Below are positions 8,541-16,116 of a stretch of DNA of 64,000 bases, one piece after another. Source of the stretch: Agromyces aureus (GTDB lineage Bacteria; Actinomycetota; Actinomycetes; Actinomycetales; Microbacteriaceae). The stretch spans positions 2,852,001 to 2,916,000 of the forward strand of contig NZ_CP013979.1 of assembly GCF_001660485.1 (NCBI RefSeq), given 5' to 3'. Position numbers and translations under genes: made by a program. Within the stretch, counting starts at the first letter, position 1. The number at the start of each line of letters is the position of its first letter. The notes beneath the pieces were generated by a model. That model made no database searches, was not told the DNA's origin, and saw only the letters and a list, made by a program, of their open reading frames with translations.

Positions 8541-8831
8541 CTGCGCGTCGGCGATCGCCTGGATGAGGCCGACGAGCGCGAGGTCGCGCGACGTCACCCC
8601 GCCCGCGTCGTGCGAACTCAGGTCGAACGCGATCGCGCCCCATCCGACCGTCACGTCGGGATGGTGGTCGAGTTCGTCGGCCGCGACCGCGACGGCGTCG
8701 AGCAGGCGCACGGCACTCGCGAAATCCGCGGTGACGTAGGCGCCCTCCAGCCGCTCGCCGACGTGCGCGAACGCGGTGCCGCCGAGCGCGTCGGCGGTCT
8801 CGGCCGGGGTGAGGATGCGCTGCGGGTCCAT
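8520..8831 (-). CDS. 4a-hydroxytetrahydrobiopterin dehydratase (pterin-4-alpha-carbinolamine dehydratase)
   Basis: A 103-residue protein of the usual PCD length with the signature ELDHHPDVTVGWG followed by SSHDAGGVTSRD. It dehydrates 4a-hydroxy-tetrahydropterin, recycling the cofactor of aromatic amino acid hydroxylases; in many bacteria it also has a poorly defined role in molybdopterin or folate metabolism. No hydroxylase lies nearby. The gene is convergent with the GNAT gene and its last codons lie in a duplicated 33-bp unit. Nothing visible indicates regulation. Confidence 0.9.
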   Translation of the reverse strand: MDPQRILTPAETADALGGTAFAHVGERLEGAYVTADFASAVRLLDAVAVAADELDHHPDVTVGWGAIAFDLSSHDAGGVTSRDLALVGLIQAIADAQGARPRG

Positions 8832-8886
8832 GCCGCCATCATCCTCCCCGGTCGAGACCGCCGATAGGGGCTCGGCCGACGAGCCG

Positions 8887-10308
8887 TCAGATCATCGTCA
8901 GGGCACGGGCCGGGTCGCGGAGGATCGCCCCGACATCCGTGAGGAAGGACGCCGCCTGCTGCCCGTCGACCAGGCGGTGGTCGAACGAGAGGCTCAGCGT
9001 CATGACCTCGCGGAGGGCGATCTCGCCTCGGTGCTCCCAGGGCTGACGGCGCACGGCGCCCATCGCGAGGATCACGGCCTCCCCCGGGTTCAGGATCGGC
9101 GTGCCGGCGTCGACGCCGAACACGCCCACGTTGGTGATCGACAAGGTGCCGCCCGTGAGGTCGGCCGGGCGCGTGCGACCCTCGCGGGCCGTGGTGGCGA
9201 GCTCGCCGATCGCATCGGCCAGTTCGATGAGCGTCAGGCGTTCGGCGGCCTTCACGTTCGGCACGACGAGGCCCCGCTCGGTGGCCGCGGCGATGCCGAG
9301 GTTCACCGAGGCGAACTGCACGATCTCCTGCGACGACTCCTCCCACCGCGCGTTCACGTCGGGCGTCCGCCGGGCGGCGAGGCACACGGCCTTCGCAACG
9401 ACCGCGAGGGGGGTGACGCGGTGCCCGGCGAACGCTCGGTCCTCGCGCAGGCTTCGCACGAGGTCCATGGTGGCGGTGACGTCGATCGTGAGGAACTCGG
9501 TGACGTGCGGCGCCGTGAACGCGCTCGCCACCATCGCGGCCGCGGTGTGCTTGCGCACGCCCCTGATCGGGATGCGCACGTCACCGACCGCCGCGGCACC
9601 GACCTGCGGCCCGGTCTCCGTCGATTCGGGCGCCATTGTTGCCTCGGACGTCGGGCGAGCGGATGCCGCGGCCTCGACATCGGCGCGGGTGATGAGTCCG
9701 CGCTCGCCGGTGCCGTGCACCGCGGCCAGGTCGACGCCGAGGTCGTGCGCGAGCTTCCGCACGGGGGGCGTCGAGCGCGGTCGCTCGGACGGCGGCGCCG
9801 CTGCTGCGACGGGCGGGGCGCCGGGCGCGGAGGCCGCGTCGTCGACCGGCGGCGCCGTCTCGGCGGGCAGCGCGGGCACCAGGTCGGCTGCGAGCGCCGT
9901 GCGCCTGGCCCGGCGTTTCGGACCCGACTCGACGCCGGCGCCGTACCCGACGAGGTTCGGCCCGGGCGCGTCATCCGCCCCCTGATCCCTTGCGGGCGCG
10001 GCACCGGCACCGGGCGCGACCGGCCGGGCCGCCGCCGAGTCATCCGGCGCACCCTCGCCCGACCCGCCCTCGCCCGTGTCGCACGAGAACAGCGGCGCCC
10101 CGACGTTCACGGTCTCGCCCTCGCCCGCGTGCAGCGCCGTGACGACGCCCGCGAACGGCGACGGCAGCTCGACGACCGCCTTGGCCGTCTCGACGTCGGC
10201 GATGATCTGGTTCAGCTCGACGCGGTCGCCGACGGCGACGCGCCAGGCGACGATCTCGGACTCGGTCAGTCCCTCGCCGAGGTCGGGCAGCGGGAAGTCG
10301 CGGATCAT
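8887..10308 (-). CDS. dihydrolipoamide acyltransferase, E2 of a branched-chain 2-oxoacid dehydrogenase
   Basis: A 473-residue E2: a single lipoyl domain (residues 1-78, lipoyl Lys43 in DVETAKAVVE), a long Ala/Pro linker, a peripheral-subunit-binding domain (RKLAHDLGVDLAAVHGTG ... LITRADVEA) and a C-terminal CoA-dependent acyltransferase domain with the catalytic SFDHRLVDG. It transfers the acyl group from E1 to CoA. The ATG at 10308 is 7 nt from GGAGG; a GTG at 10314 overlaps the E1-beta stop and is too close to it. It is the last gene of an E1alpha-E1beta-E2 operon. No E3 gene is present in the window, so lipoamide dehydrogenase must be supplied from elsewhere. Confidence 0.92.
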   Translation of the reverse strand: MIRDFPLPDLGEGLTESEIVAWRVAVGDRVELNQIIADVETAKAVVELPSPFAGVVTALHAGEGETVNVGAPLFSCDTGEGGSGEGAPDDSAAARPVAPGAGAAPARDQGADDAPGPNLVGYGAGVESGPKRRARRTALAADLVPALPAETAPPVDDAASAPGAPPVAAAAPPSERPRSTPPVRKLAHDLGVDLAAVHGTGERGLITRADVEAAASARPTSEATMAPESTETGPQVGAAAVGDVRIPIRGVRKHTAAAMVASAFTAPHVTEFLTIDVTATMDLVRSLREDRAFAGHRVTPLAVVAKAVCLAARRTPDVNARWEESSQEIVQFASVNLGIAAATERGLVVPNVKAAERLTLIELADAIGELATTAREGRTRPADLTGGTLSITNVGVFGVDAGTPILNPGEAVILAMGAVRRQPWEHRGEIALREVMTLSLSFDHRLVDGQQAASFLTDVGAILRDPARALTMI

Positions 10309-10310
10309 GC

Positions 10311-11321
10311 TCACGCCTCCACCCCGCTCAGCGAGTTGGGCCGGCCCAGTGCTCGGTCGACGCCGTCGAGCATGCGGTCGAGGTCGGGCACGTGGTGCCG
10401 CTCGAGCTTCGCGGGCGGGTACGGGATGTCGTGGCCCGTGACGCGCACGGGCGCGGCCTCGAGGTACTCGAAGCACCGCTCGGTGATGCTCGCCGCGACT
10501 TCGGCGCCGAGTCCGAGCTGCTGCCCGGCCTCGTGGGCGATCACGAGTCGCCCGGTGCGACGCACGGAGTCCGCGACCGTGACGAGGTCGAGCGGCGAGA
10601 GCGACCGCAGGTCGATGACCTCGATCGACACGCCCTCCTCCGCGGCCGCGATGGCCGCGTCGCGTGCGACCTGCACGAGCGCGCCGTAGGTCACGAGCGT
10701 GACGTCGGATCCGGAGGTCACGACCGAGGCGATGCCCATCGGCTTCGCGTCGGCGAGGCTCGCCCGATCGTCGACCTCGCCCTTGACGTGGTAGCGGCGC
10801 TTGGGCTCGAAGAACAGCACGGGGTCGTCGCTCGCGATGGCCTGCTGGATCATGACGTAGGCGTCGGCGGCATCCGAGCACGAGACGACCCGCAGCCCTG
10901 CGGTGTGCGCGAAGTAGGCCTCGGGCGACTCGGAGTGGTGCTCGGCCGCGCCGATGCCGCCGCCGAAGGGCACCCGGATCGTGATCGGCATCTTCACCGT
11001 GCCGCGTGAACGGCGGTGCAGCTTCGCGACCTGCGCGACGATCTGGTCGAAGCCCGGGTAGATGAACCCGTCGAACTGGATCTCGACGACGGGCCGGTAG
11101 CCCCGATAGGCGAGGCCCACCGCGGTGCCGATGATGCCGGCCTCGGAGAGCGGGGTGTCGACGACGCGGTGCGCGCCGAACTCGGCCTTGAGCCCGTCGG
11201 TGATGCGGAACACGCCGCCGAGGGTGCCGATGTCCTCGCCCATGAGCACGACGCGGTCGTCGTTCGCGAGCGAGTTGCGAAGGCCGGCGTTGATGGCGGC
11301 GCCGAGCGTGAGCGTGGTCAT
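10311..11321 (-). CDS. 2-oxoisovalerate dehydrogenase E1 subunit beta
   Basis: A 336-residue transketolase-type protein with N-terminal pyrimidine-binding (VVLMGEDIGTLGGVFR, PLSEAGIIGTAVGLA, EIQFDGFIYPGFDQ) and C-terminal transketolase domains (DLRSLSPLD, HEAGQQLGLGAEVAA). Together with the alpha subunit it forms the thiamine-diphosphate E1 heterotetramer that decarboxylates branched-chain 2-oxoacids. Its start overlaps the alpha stop as ATGA, and its stop is 2 bp from the E2 start. The separate alpha/beta architecture favours a branched-chain complex over the single-chain actinobacterial pyruvate complex. Confidence 0.92.
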   Translation of the reverse strand: MTTLTLGAAINAGLRNSLANDDRVVLMGEDIGTLGGVFRITDGLKAEFGAHRVVDTPLSEAGIIGTAVGLAYRGYRPVVEIQFDGFIYPGFDQIVAQVAKLHRRSRGTVKMPITIRVPFGGGIGAAEHHSESPEAYFAHTAGLRVVSCSDAADAYVMIQQAIASDDPVLFFEPKRRYHVKGEVDDRASLADAKPMGIASVVTSGSDVTLVTYGALVQVARDAAIAAAEEGVSIEVIDLRSLSPLDLVTVADSVRRTGRLVIAHEAGQQLGLGAEVAASITERCFEYLEAAPVRVTGHDIPYPPAKLERHHVPDLDRMLDGVDRALGRPNSLSGVEA

Positions 11322-12460
11322 CGTGCGCCTCCCTCGGTCTGCGCGGACGCGCCGTCGTCGAACTGCGCGAGGTACCTCGCGTACTGCTCGCGCTGGCGGT
11401 CGAGGTGCGAATGCGGCTCGGCGTAGACGTGGTCGAACACGGTCATCGGCTCGGGGTCGGCCATGGTCGCGATCGAGGCGCGGAGGGCGCCGGCCGCGCG
11501 TGCGGCCTCGACCTCGACCTCGCGCTCGAGGGTCTCGAGGTCGAGACCGGATGCCGCGAGCAGGGCCCCGACCCTGGCGATGGGGTCGCGGGCGCGCCAG
11601 TCGGCGAGCTCGTCGTCGGTGCGGTATCGCTTGGGGTCGTCGGCCGTCGTGTGCGGACCCATGCGGTAGGTCACGGCCTCGATGAAGGTCGGGCCACCGC
11701 CGCGTCGGGCGCGATCGAGGGCGATGCGGGTCGCCGCGAGGACGGCCAGCACGTCGTTGCCGTCGACGCGGATGCCCGGCACCCCGAAGCCGTCGCCGCG
11801 CTGTGCGAGCGGCTGCTTGGACTGCAGTCCGACCGGTTCGGAGATCGCCCAGCCGTTGTTCTGGCAGAAGAACACGACCGGCGCCTCGAAGCTCGCGGCG
11901 AACACGAGCGCCTCGTTCACGTCGCCCTCGCTCGTCGCTCCGTCGCCGAAGTACGCGACGGCCGCGGCATCCGACCCGTCCCACTTCGCGCCCATCGCCC
12001 AGCCGGTCGCGTGCAGCGACTGTGCGCCGATGATGATCTGCGGAACCGCCATGCCGTAGTCGTACGGGTTCCAGCCGGAGGACGCCGCGCCGCGCCAGAC
12101 GCGGAGCACGTCGGCCGGGTCGATGCCGCGGACCCAGGCGACGCCGTGCTCGCGGTAGCTGCCGAAGACGAAGTCGTCGGAGCGGAGCGCCCGCGCGGAG
12201 CCGACCTGCGCGGCCTCCTGGCCGAGCAGCGGCGGCCAGAGGCCGACCTCGCCCTGGCGCTGCAGGGCGATGCCCTCGGAGTCGATGCGACGCAGCACCG
12301 ACATGTCCCGGTACAGCCCGCGGAGGGCCTCGGTGTCGATGTCGACGACCCAGCGATCGAGGTCGGGGTCTGCGCGCCGTTCCCCCTCGGGGGTGATGAG
12401 CTGGACGAAACCGTCGGCCCGGGTCAGCAGCCCGGTGGCGACGCGGTCGGATGGGGTCAT
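11318..12460 (-). CDS. 2-oxoisovalerate dehydrogenase E1 subunit alpha
   Basis: A 380-residue thiamine-diphosphate subunit with the cofactor motif GDGATSEGDVNEAL ... CQNNGWAI and the phosphorylation-loop-like region TYRMGPHTTADDPKRYR typical of branched-chain E1-alpha. The start at 12460 follows GAGGATCC; an upstream ATG at 12514 would add 18 unconserved residues. It leads the operon, which is divergent from an Lrp-type regulator. A promoter TTGAGC-17-TACGCT and a 21-bp dyad lie in the 164-bp gap. It acts in valine, leucine and isoleucine catabolism in the cytoplasm; the precise 2-oxoacid preference is inferred. Confidence 0.92.
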   Translation of the reverse strand: MTPSDRVATGLLTRADGFVQLITPEGERRADPDLDRWVVDIDTEALRGLYRDMSVLRRIDSEGIALQRQGEVGLWPPLLGQEAAQVGSARALRSDDFVFGSYREHGVAWVRGIDPADVLRVWRGAASSGWNPYDYGMAVPQIIIGAQSLHATGWAMGAKWDGSDAAAVAYFGDGATSEGDVNEALVFAASFEAPVVFFCQNNGWAISEPVGLQSKQPLAQRGDGFGVPGIRVDGNDVLAVLAATRIALDRARRGGGPTFIEAVTYRMGPHTTADDPKRYRTDDELADWRARDPIARVGALLAASGLDLETLEREVEVEAARAAGALRASIATMADPEPMTVFDHVYAEPHSHLDRQREQYARYLAQFDDGASAQTEGGAR

Positions 12461-12528
12461 GGGTGGATCCTCGCTCTCGACGACCGCCTCGTGAGCAGCC
12501 GTACCCGGCGACACTGCCGGATACCGCG

Positions 12529-12616
12529 AGCGTACGTCGAGATGGCACTGCGCTCAAGCATTGGAAGATCGGTTGAGCATGTTGCTCAACCAGAGACCTC
12601 GATCGGGTGCTATCGT
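12529..12616. promoter_or_regulatory. divergent promoter region with Lrp operator (bkd-type)
   Basis: The 9-bp arms GGTTGAGCA (12571-12579) and TGCTCAACC (12583-12591) flank TGT, forming a perfect dyad. For the minus-strand dehydrogenase operon, TTGAGC (read from 12557-12552) and TACGCT (12534-12529) are 17 bp apart, placing the dyad just upstream of the -35 as expected for an activator. For the plus-strand regulator, TATCGT at 12611-12616 is 8 nt from its ATG, so the same site could repress the regulator itself. Confidence 0.75.
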
Positions 12617-12624
12617 CTGGCGGT

Positions 12625-13089
12625 ATGACCGGTTACGACGACGTCGACCGCGCGCTCCTCGGAGCCCTCGGCGGTGACCCGCGCGCGACCGTGGTCGCCC
12701 TCGCCGATCGCCTCGGCCTCTCGCGCAACACCGTGCAGGCGCGCATGGCGCGGCTCGAGACATCCGGAGCCTTCCTCTCGTTCGAACGCAGCATCGACCC
12801 GGTGCCGATCGGCTACCCGCTCGAGGCGTTCGTCTCGGTGCACCTGCAGCAGAAGCGGCTGACCGAGGTGGTCGCCGCGGTCTCGCAGATTCCCGAGGTG
12901 ATCCAGGCGCACGGCCTCTCGGGATCGGTCGACCTGCTCGTGCGCGTGGTGTGCCGCGATGCGCACGACCTGTTCCGCATCGACGGGGAGATCCTCGCGA
13001 TCGGCGGCGTGGAGCGCACCGAGACCTCCCTCGCGATGGGCGAGCTGATCCCCTACCGCCTCGGCCCGCTGCTCGAGCGGCCGAGCTGA
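12625..13089 (+). CDS. Lrp/AsnC family regulator of the branched-chain dehydrogenase operon (BkdR-like)
   Basis: A 154-residue protein with an N-terminal winged HTH (residues about 5-60; ATVVALADRLGLSRNTVQAR) and a C-terminal RAM/AsnC ligand-binding domain (about 70-145; the VQ..HGLSGSVDLLVRV segment). Lrp-family proteins sense amino acids; beside a 2-oxoacid dehydrogenase operon they typically activate it in response to branched-chain amino acids. The ATG at 12625 has no Shine-Dalgarno sequence and is only 8 nt from a TATCGT box, so the mRNA may be leaderless. An ATP-grasp gene follows after 6 bp, probably on the same transcript. Confidence 0.88.
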   Translation: MTGYDDVDRALLGALGGDPRATVVALADRLGLSRNTVQARMARLETSGAFLSFERSIDPVPIGYPLEAFVSVHLQQKRLTEVVAAVSQIPEVIQAHGLSGSVDLLVRVVCRDAHDLFRIDGEILAIGGVERTETSLAMGELIPYRLGPLLERPS

Positions 13090-13095
13090 GCCGCG

Positions 13096-13992
13096 ATGCG
13101 CGTCGCGGTGCTGCGGTGCGAACGGCTCCCGCGCTTCGTCACGTGGGAGATCGACGACGTCGAGGCGCTCTTCGACGACGATCGGCGGCTGATCGAGGCA
13201 TTGCGCGAACGCGGCGTCGACGCCGAACCGGTGGTCTGGTCGGCGCAGGAGGTCGACTGGAACGGGTTCGACGTGGCCGTGCTGCGCAGCACGTGGGACT
13301 ACGTCGACCGTCCGGCCGGGTTCGTCGAGGCCATGACGCGCATCGACCGCTCGACGTGCACGCTGTCGAACCCGCTCGCGGCGGTCGCCTGGAACCTCGA
13401 CAAGCGCTACCTCGACGACCTCGCCCGGCTGGGCGTTCCGATCGTGCCCGTGGTGCGGGGCACGCCTGCCGACGCGCCGCGACTGCTGGCCGCGGTCGAC
13501 CGGGCCGGCTGGTCGAGCCTCGTGCTGAAGCCCGCCGTCGGCGCCGGCGGCTCGGGCGTCGAGCGAGCGGATGCCGCGGGGCTGGCCGCCGTGCTTCGCG
13601 GCCTGCCTCCCGGGGTCGAGGTGCTCGTGCAGCCGTTCGCGCCCGCCATCCTCGACGAGGGCGAACTCTCGTTCGTGTTCCTCGGCGGCGCACTCAGCCA
13701 TGTGCTGCGCAAGCGGCCTGCCGCCGGCGACTTCCGCGCGCACCCCATCTACGGCGGCACGGTCGAGCGAGCGGATGCCGCGGCCGACGATGTCGCGCAG
13801 GTCGCGGCGATGCTCGGCCGGCTGCCGTTCGAGCTGCTCTACGCCCGCATCGACGTCGTGCGCTTCGGCGGGCGGCTCGCGGTGCTCGAACTGGAACTCG
13901 TGGAGCCGATGCTCTACCTCGACCGGGCTGCCGGCAGCGCCGGACGTCTCGCCGATGCGGTGATCTCGACCGTTCGCCCCGGCCGGGCCTGA
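13096..13992 (+). CDS. ATP-grasp domain protein (DcsG/RimK-like)
   Basis: A 298-residue protein whose N-terminal half is a preATP-grasp fold (ends near AVAWNLDKRYLDDLARLG). The ATP-grasp region follows, with the nucleotide-binding lysine in LVLKPAVGAGGSGV and the metal-binding acidic stretch LELELVEPMLYLDRA at the C-terminal side. Such enzymes ligate a carboxylate to an amine or thiol through an acyl-phosphate. The nearest recognisable type is the DcsG-like group; the substrate is not predictable. It starts 6 bp after the Lrp gene, suggesting co-transcription and possible control by amino acid availability. Confidence 0.75.
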   Translation: MRVAVLRCERLPRFVTWEIDDVEALFDDDRRLIEALRERGVDAEPVVWSAQEVDWNGFDVAVLRSTWDYVDRPAGFVEAMTRIDRSTCTLSNPLAAVAWNLDKRYLDDLARLGVPIVPVVRGTPADAPRLLAAVDRAGWSSLVLKPAVGAGGSGVERADAAGLAAVLRGLPPGVEVLVQPFAPAILDEGELSFVFLGGALSHVLRKRPAAGDFRAHPIYGGTVERADAAADDVAQVAAMLGRLPFELLYARIDVVRFGGRLAVLELELVEPMLYLDRAAGSAGRLADAVISTVRPGRA

Positions 13993-14030
13993 GGCACTCG
14001 CGGTCGGCCGCGCGCGACGTCCGATCGCGA

Positions 14031-14090
14031 TGCAAAGAACATGTTGCAAAGACATGTTTGCAAGAAAGTCTTTGCAGCGGTATCTTTGCA
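14031..14090 (+). promoter_or_regulatory. 60-bp symmetric operator array with embedded promoter
   Basis: TGCAAAGA occurs at 14031-14038 and 14045-14052, TCTTTGCA at 14069-14076 and 14083-14090, and TTGCAA lies at the centre (14058-14063). Both outer pairs and the central box share one dyad axis at 14060.5, with a 14-bp step on each side. The central TTGCAA and TATCTT (14081-14086), 17 bp apart, form a promoter whose start would coincide with the ATG at 14093. Binding of the regulator here would shut off its own leaderless transcript. Confidence 0.75.
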
Positions 14091-14092
14091 TC

Positions 14093-14776
14093 ATGACGAC
14101 CAACGAACCCACCGACCTCAGCTCGCAGCCCAGCAGCTCGCGGCACCCGGGCATCGACCACGTCCTGCCGTCGTCCAGCCTCAAGTCCCTCGCCCACCCG
14201 TTGCGCGTGCGCATCTACGACGAGCTCTCGTCGTACGGCCCGATGACCGCGAGCGGGCTCGGCGAACGTCTCGGCGAGTCGAGCGGCTCCACGAGCTACC
14301 ACCTGCGCCAGCTCGAACGCGCGGGACTCGTGCGCGAGGACACCACGCGGGGCAAGGGTCGCGAACGCTGGTGGGAGCGCACGCCGGGCTCCATCGCGAT
14401 CCCCGACGCCCGCTCGCTGCCCGCCGGCAGCGCCGAACGCCTCGCCGTCAAGCTCGTCGAAGACGAGTGGTTCCGCTCGCGCGAGACGAACTTCCGCGAG
14501 TTCGTGCTCGAGGGCGACCAGGTCTTCGGCGACGAGTGGCTCGACATCGCCACGAGCGACACCATCAACCTGCGCCTGACACCAGACCAGCTCGGCGCCC
14601 TCGTCGCCGACCTCGACGTCGTGCTGAAGACCTACATCGACGCCTACAAGCGCACGCCGACCCCCGGTTCCCGGCCGGTGCAGATCCACATCAACGCGTT
14701 CCCGCTGATGCGCGGCGAGCCGACCGCCGGCGATGCGCCTCGCACATCCCCGACCGACACCACGAAGGAGCCATGA
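14093..14776 (+). CDS. ArsR/HTH_20-type winged-helix regulator
   Basis: A 227-residue regulator with a winged HTH at residues about 25-95 (SSSLKSLAHPLRVRIYDEL, then ESSGSTSYHLRQLERAGLV and the wing TTRGKGRERWWERT). The C-terminal half (about 110-200) resembles the ligand-binding region of HTH_20 proteins that often control MFS efflux pumps. No transporter is adjacent. The start at 14093 lies 3 nt after a symmetric operator array and lacks a Shine-Dalgarno sequence. A 70-residue protein follows with a 1-bp gap. Autorepression is strongly suggested by the array; other targets are unknown. Confidence 0.82.
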   Translation: MTTNEPTDLSSQPSSSRHPGIDHVLPSSSLKSLAHPLRVRIYDELSSYGPMTASGLGERLGESSGSTSYHLRQLERAGLVREDTTRGKGRERWWERTPGSIAIPDARSLPAGSAERLAVKLVEDEWFRSRETNFREFVLEGDQVFGDEWLDIATSDTINLRLTPDQLGALVADLDVVLKTYIDAYKRTPTPGSRPVQIHINAFPLMRGEPTAGDAPRTSPTDTTKEP

Positions 14777-14777
14777 G

Positions 14778-14990
14778 ATGACCACCGCAACCCTCTCCCC
14801 CGGCTCGGGCGCCATCGCCGCGCTCGCCGTGCGCAGCGGACTCGGCATCGCCGAGTGGGGCCTGCGCCGCGCCGCTCGGCGCAACGACCGGGCCCGCCTC
14901 GTCGCGAGACTCGAGGCGCGCGCGATCGCCGCTTCGGCCCTCGCCGAGCGCGACGCGATGATCCGCAGCAGCGTGCAGCAGCTGTACTGA
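14778..14990 (+). CDS. small hypothetical protein, 70 aa
   Basis: This gene starts one base after the stop of the ArsR-like regulator and uses the GGAG ahead of that stop, so it is translationally coupled. The product has a short hydrophobic Ala/Gly/Leu stretch (residues about 9-28) followed by an Arg-rich amphipathic helix (AARRNDRARLVARLEARA) and ends in SSVQQLY. No known family is recognised. It may be a small membrane-associated partner or a co-regulated peptide of the regulator. Codon usage matches neighbouring genes. Confidence 0.6.
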   Translation: MTTATLSPGSGAIAALAVRSGLGIAEWGLRRAARRNDRARLVARLEARAIAASALAERDAMIRSSVQQLY

Positions 14991-15045
14991 CGCCCGCCCG
15001 CGGCATCCGCTCGCTCACGAGCCTGCCGCGTGCCCTCGCACACGG

Positions 15046-15083
15046 CGGATGCCCCACCCGAACGACCTCGGGCGGGGCATCCG
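15046..15083. terminator. bidirectional hairpin between convergent genes
   Basis: CGGATGCCCC plus CCCGA pairs with TCGGG plus GGGGCATCCG, with one internal mismatch and a short loop. It sits between the 70-aa gene (plus) and the SGNH hydrolase gene (minus) and can serve both. No T-tract, as usual in this GC range. Confidence 0.7.
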
Positions 15084-15107
15084 TCTGTTCGGGCCGCAGC
15101 CGACGCC

Positions 15108-16001
15108 TCAGCGGCTGAGCACCCGATCGTTCGCGAGCGCCCGCGCGTAGCCGAACGCGTTGCCGAGCGCGTTCGGGTGGAAGTTCGCCGAGGCCAGCAC
15201 GTTCGCCGGATCGAACGAGATGTACGGCAGCCTGGCGCCGATGCCGTGCCCGGCGAACTCCTGCGTCACGTCGACGAGCGCGACCCGCGGATTGGCGGTC
15301 GCCGCGACGGCGCCGGCGATCACGGCGTTCAGCGCGTCGCTCGACTGGTTCACGAGGTCGCCGAGCGGCGTGACGCCCGGGTTGAACAGCCTCGGGTAGT
15401 TCATCACCACGACCTTCGCGTTCGGCAGGGTCGCGGCGATCGTCGTGTAGAGCCCGACGAGCTGGGGCCCGAGCGCGGCGAGCTTCGCCGCACTCAACGC
15501 GAGGGCGCTCTTGCACGGCTCGGCGTTCGGGTCGGGGTTCAGGGCGCAGGCCCCGAGCACCTCGTTCGACCCGGCGTCGATGCCGCCCACCGTCAGGGTG
15601 ACGAGCTTCGTGTCGGGGCTCACGCCGACGAGCTGGGCGCCGGTGGCCGCGACCGTCGCGCCCGAGCACGCCCGGTTCTCAGTGAGCCGGTAGAGGCTGA
15701 AGAGCGCCGCCACCGTCGGGTAGCTCGTGTACCGGCTCTGCTTGCAGTCGTCGGATCGGTACGGCGGGGCGCCCTGGCCTGCCGTGAACGAGTCGCCGAG
15801 CGCGACGTACCCGCGCGCCGCGGGGGGTGACCAACCGGTCGAAACGGCGGATGCTGCGCTGGACGCGGCAGCGCCTGCGCCCGTGGACGGCAGCGCGGCC
15901 GCCGGGGTCGCGGCAAGGCCGACGACGAGCGCCGTGGAGATCAGCGCGAGGGCGCCGAGACGAGACGGAAGCCCCCTTCTCACGTGAGGATTCTTCATCA
16001 T
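15108..16001 (-). CDS. secreted SGNH/GDSL-family hydrolase
   Basis: About 297 residues with an N-terminal signal peptide (positively charged start, then LGALALISTALVVGLAA, cleavage after TPAAA). The block I nucleophile is in YVALGDSFTAGQGA, a conserved Gly lies in the ENRACSGAT region, and the catalytic His is in ANFHPNALG near the C-terminus. Such secreted enzymes are lipases or esterases. The block III oxyanion motif GGND reads GGID (VGGIDAG), losing the Asn. Starts at 16001, 15998 or 16013 are possible; none has ideal spacing to the GGGAG at 16014-16018. Hairpins bound the gene on both sides, so it is monocistronic. Confidence 0.82.
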   Translation of the reverse strand: MMKNPHVRRGLPSRLGALALISTALVVGLAATPAAALPSTGAGAAASSAASAVSTGWSPPAARGYVALGDSFTAGQGAPPYRSDDCKQSRYTSYPTVAALFSLYRLTENRACSGATVAATGAQLVGVSPDTKLVTLTVGGIDAGSNEVLGACALNPDPNAEPCKSALALSAAKLAALGPQLVGLYTTIAATLPNAKVVVMNYPRLFNPGVTPLGDLVNQSSDALNAVIAGAVAATANPRVALVDVTQEFAGHGIGARLPYISFDPANVLASANFHPNALGNAFGYARALANDRVLSR

Positions 16002-16059
16002 GGGGCGCACCATACTCCCGGCCGGCACGGGCAGGCAGGCCCCACTTCGTGTGGCAGAC

Positions 16060-16100
16060 GACGGATGCCCCGCCCGAACGAGTCGGGCGGGGCATCCGTC
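16060..16100 (-). terminator. pnp terminator hairpin
   Basis: An uninterrupted stem of about 18 bp (arms 16060-16077 and 16083-16100, containing ATGCCCCGCCCGA and its complement) with a 5-nt loop lies 16 bp after the pnp stop. Its sequence is nearly the same as the hairpin at 15046-15083. Confidence 0.8.
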
Positions 16101-16116
16101 TGCGATGAAGCGGTGA

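Noticed and set aside
14030..14092. Alternative upstream start of the ArsR-like regulator within the operator array
   Set aside because: The extra residues would be encoded by the operator boxes themselves, and the -10 box lies downstream of that start.
15046..16100. The two near-identical hairpins flanking the SGNH gene as a small mobile element or integration site
   Set aside because: Both fit ordinary terminators built from the GGATGCCCC word common in this chromosome, there is no transposase, and a direct-repeat signature of insertion is absent.
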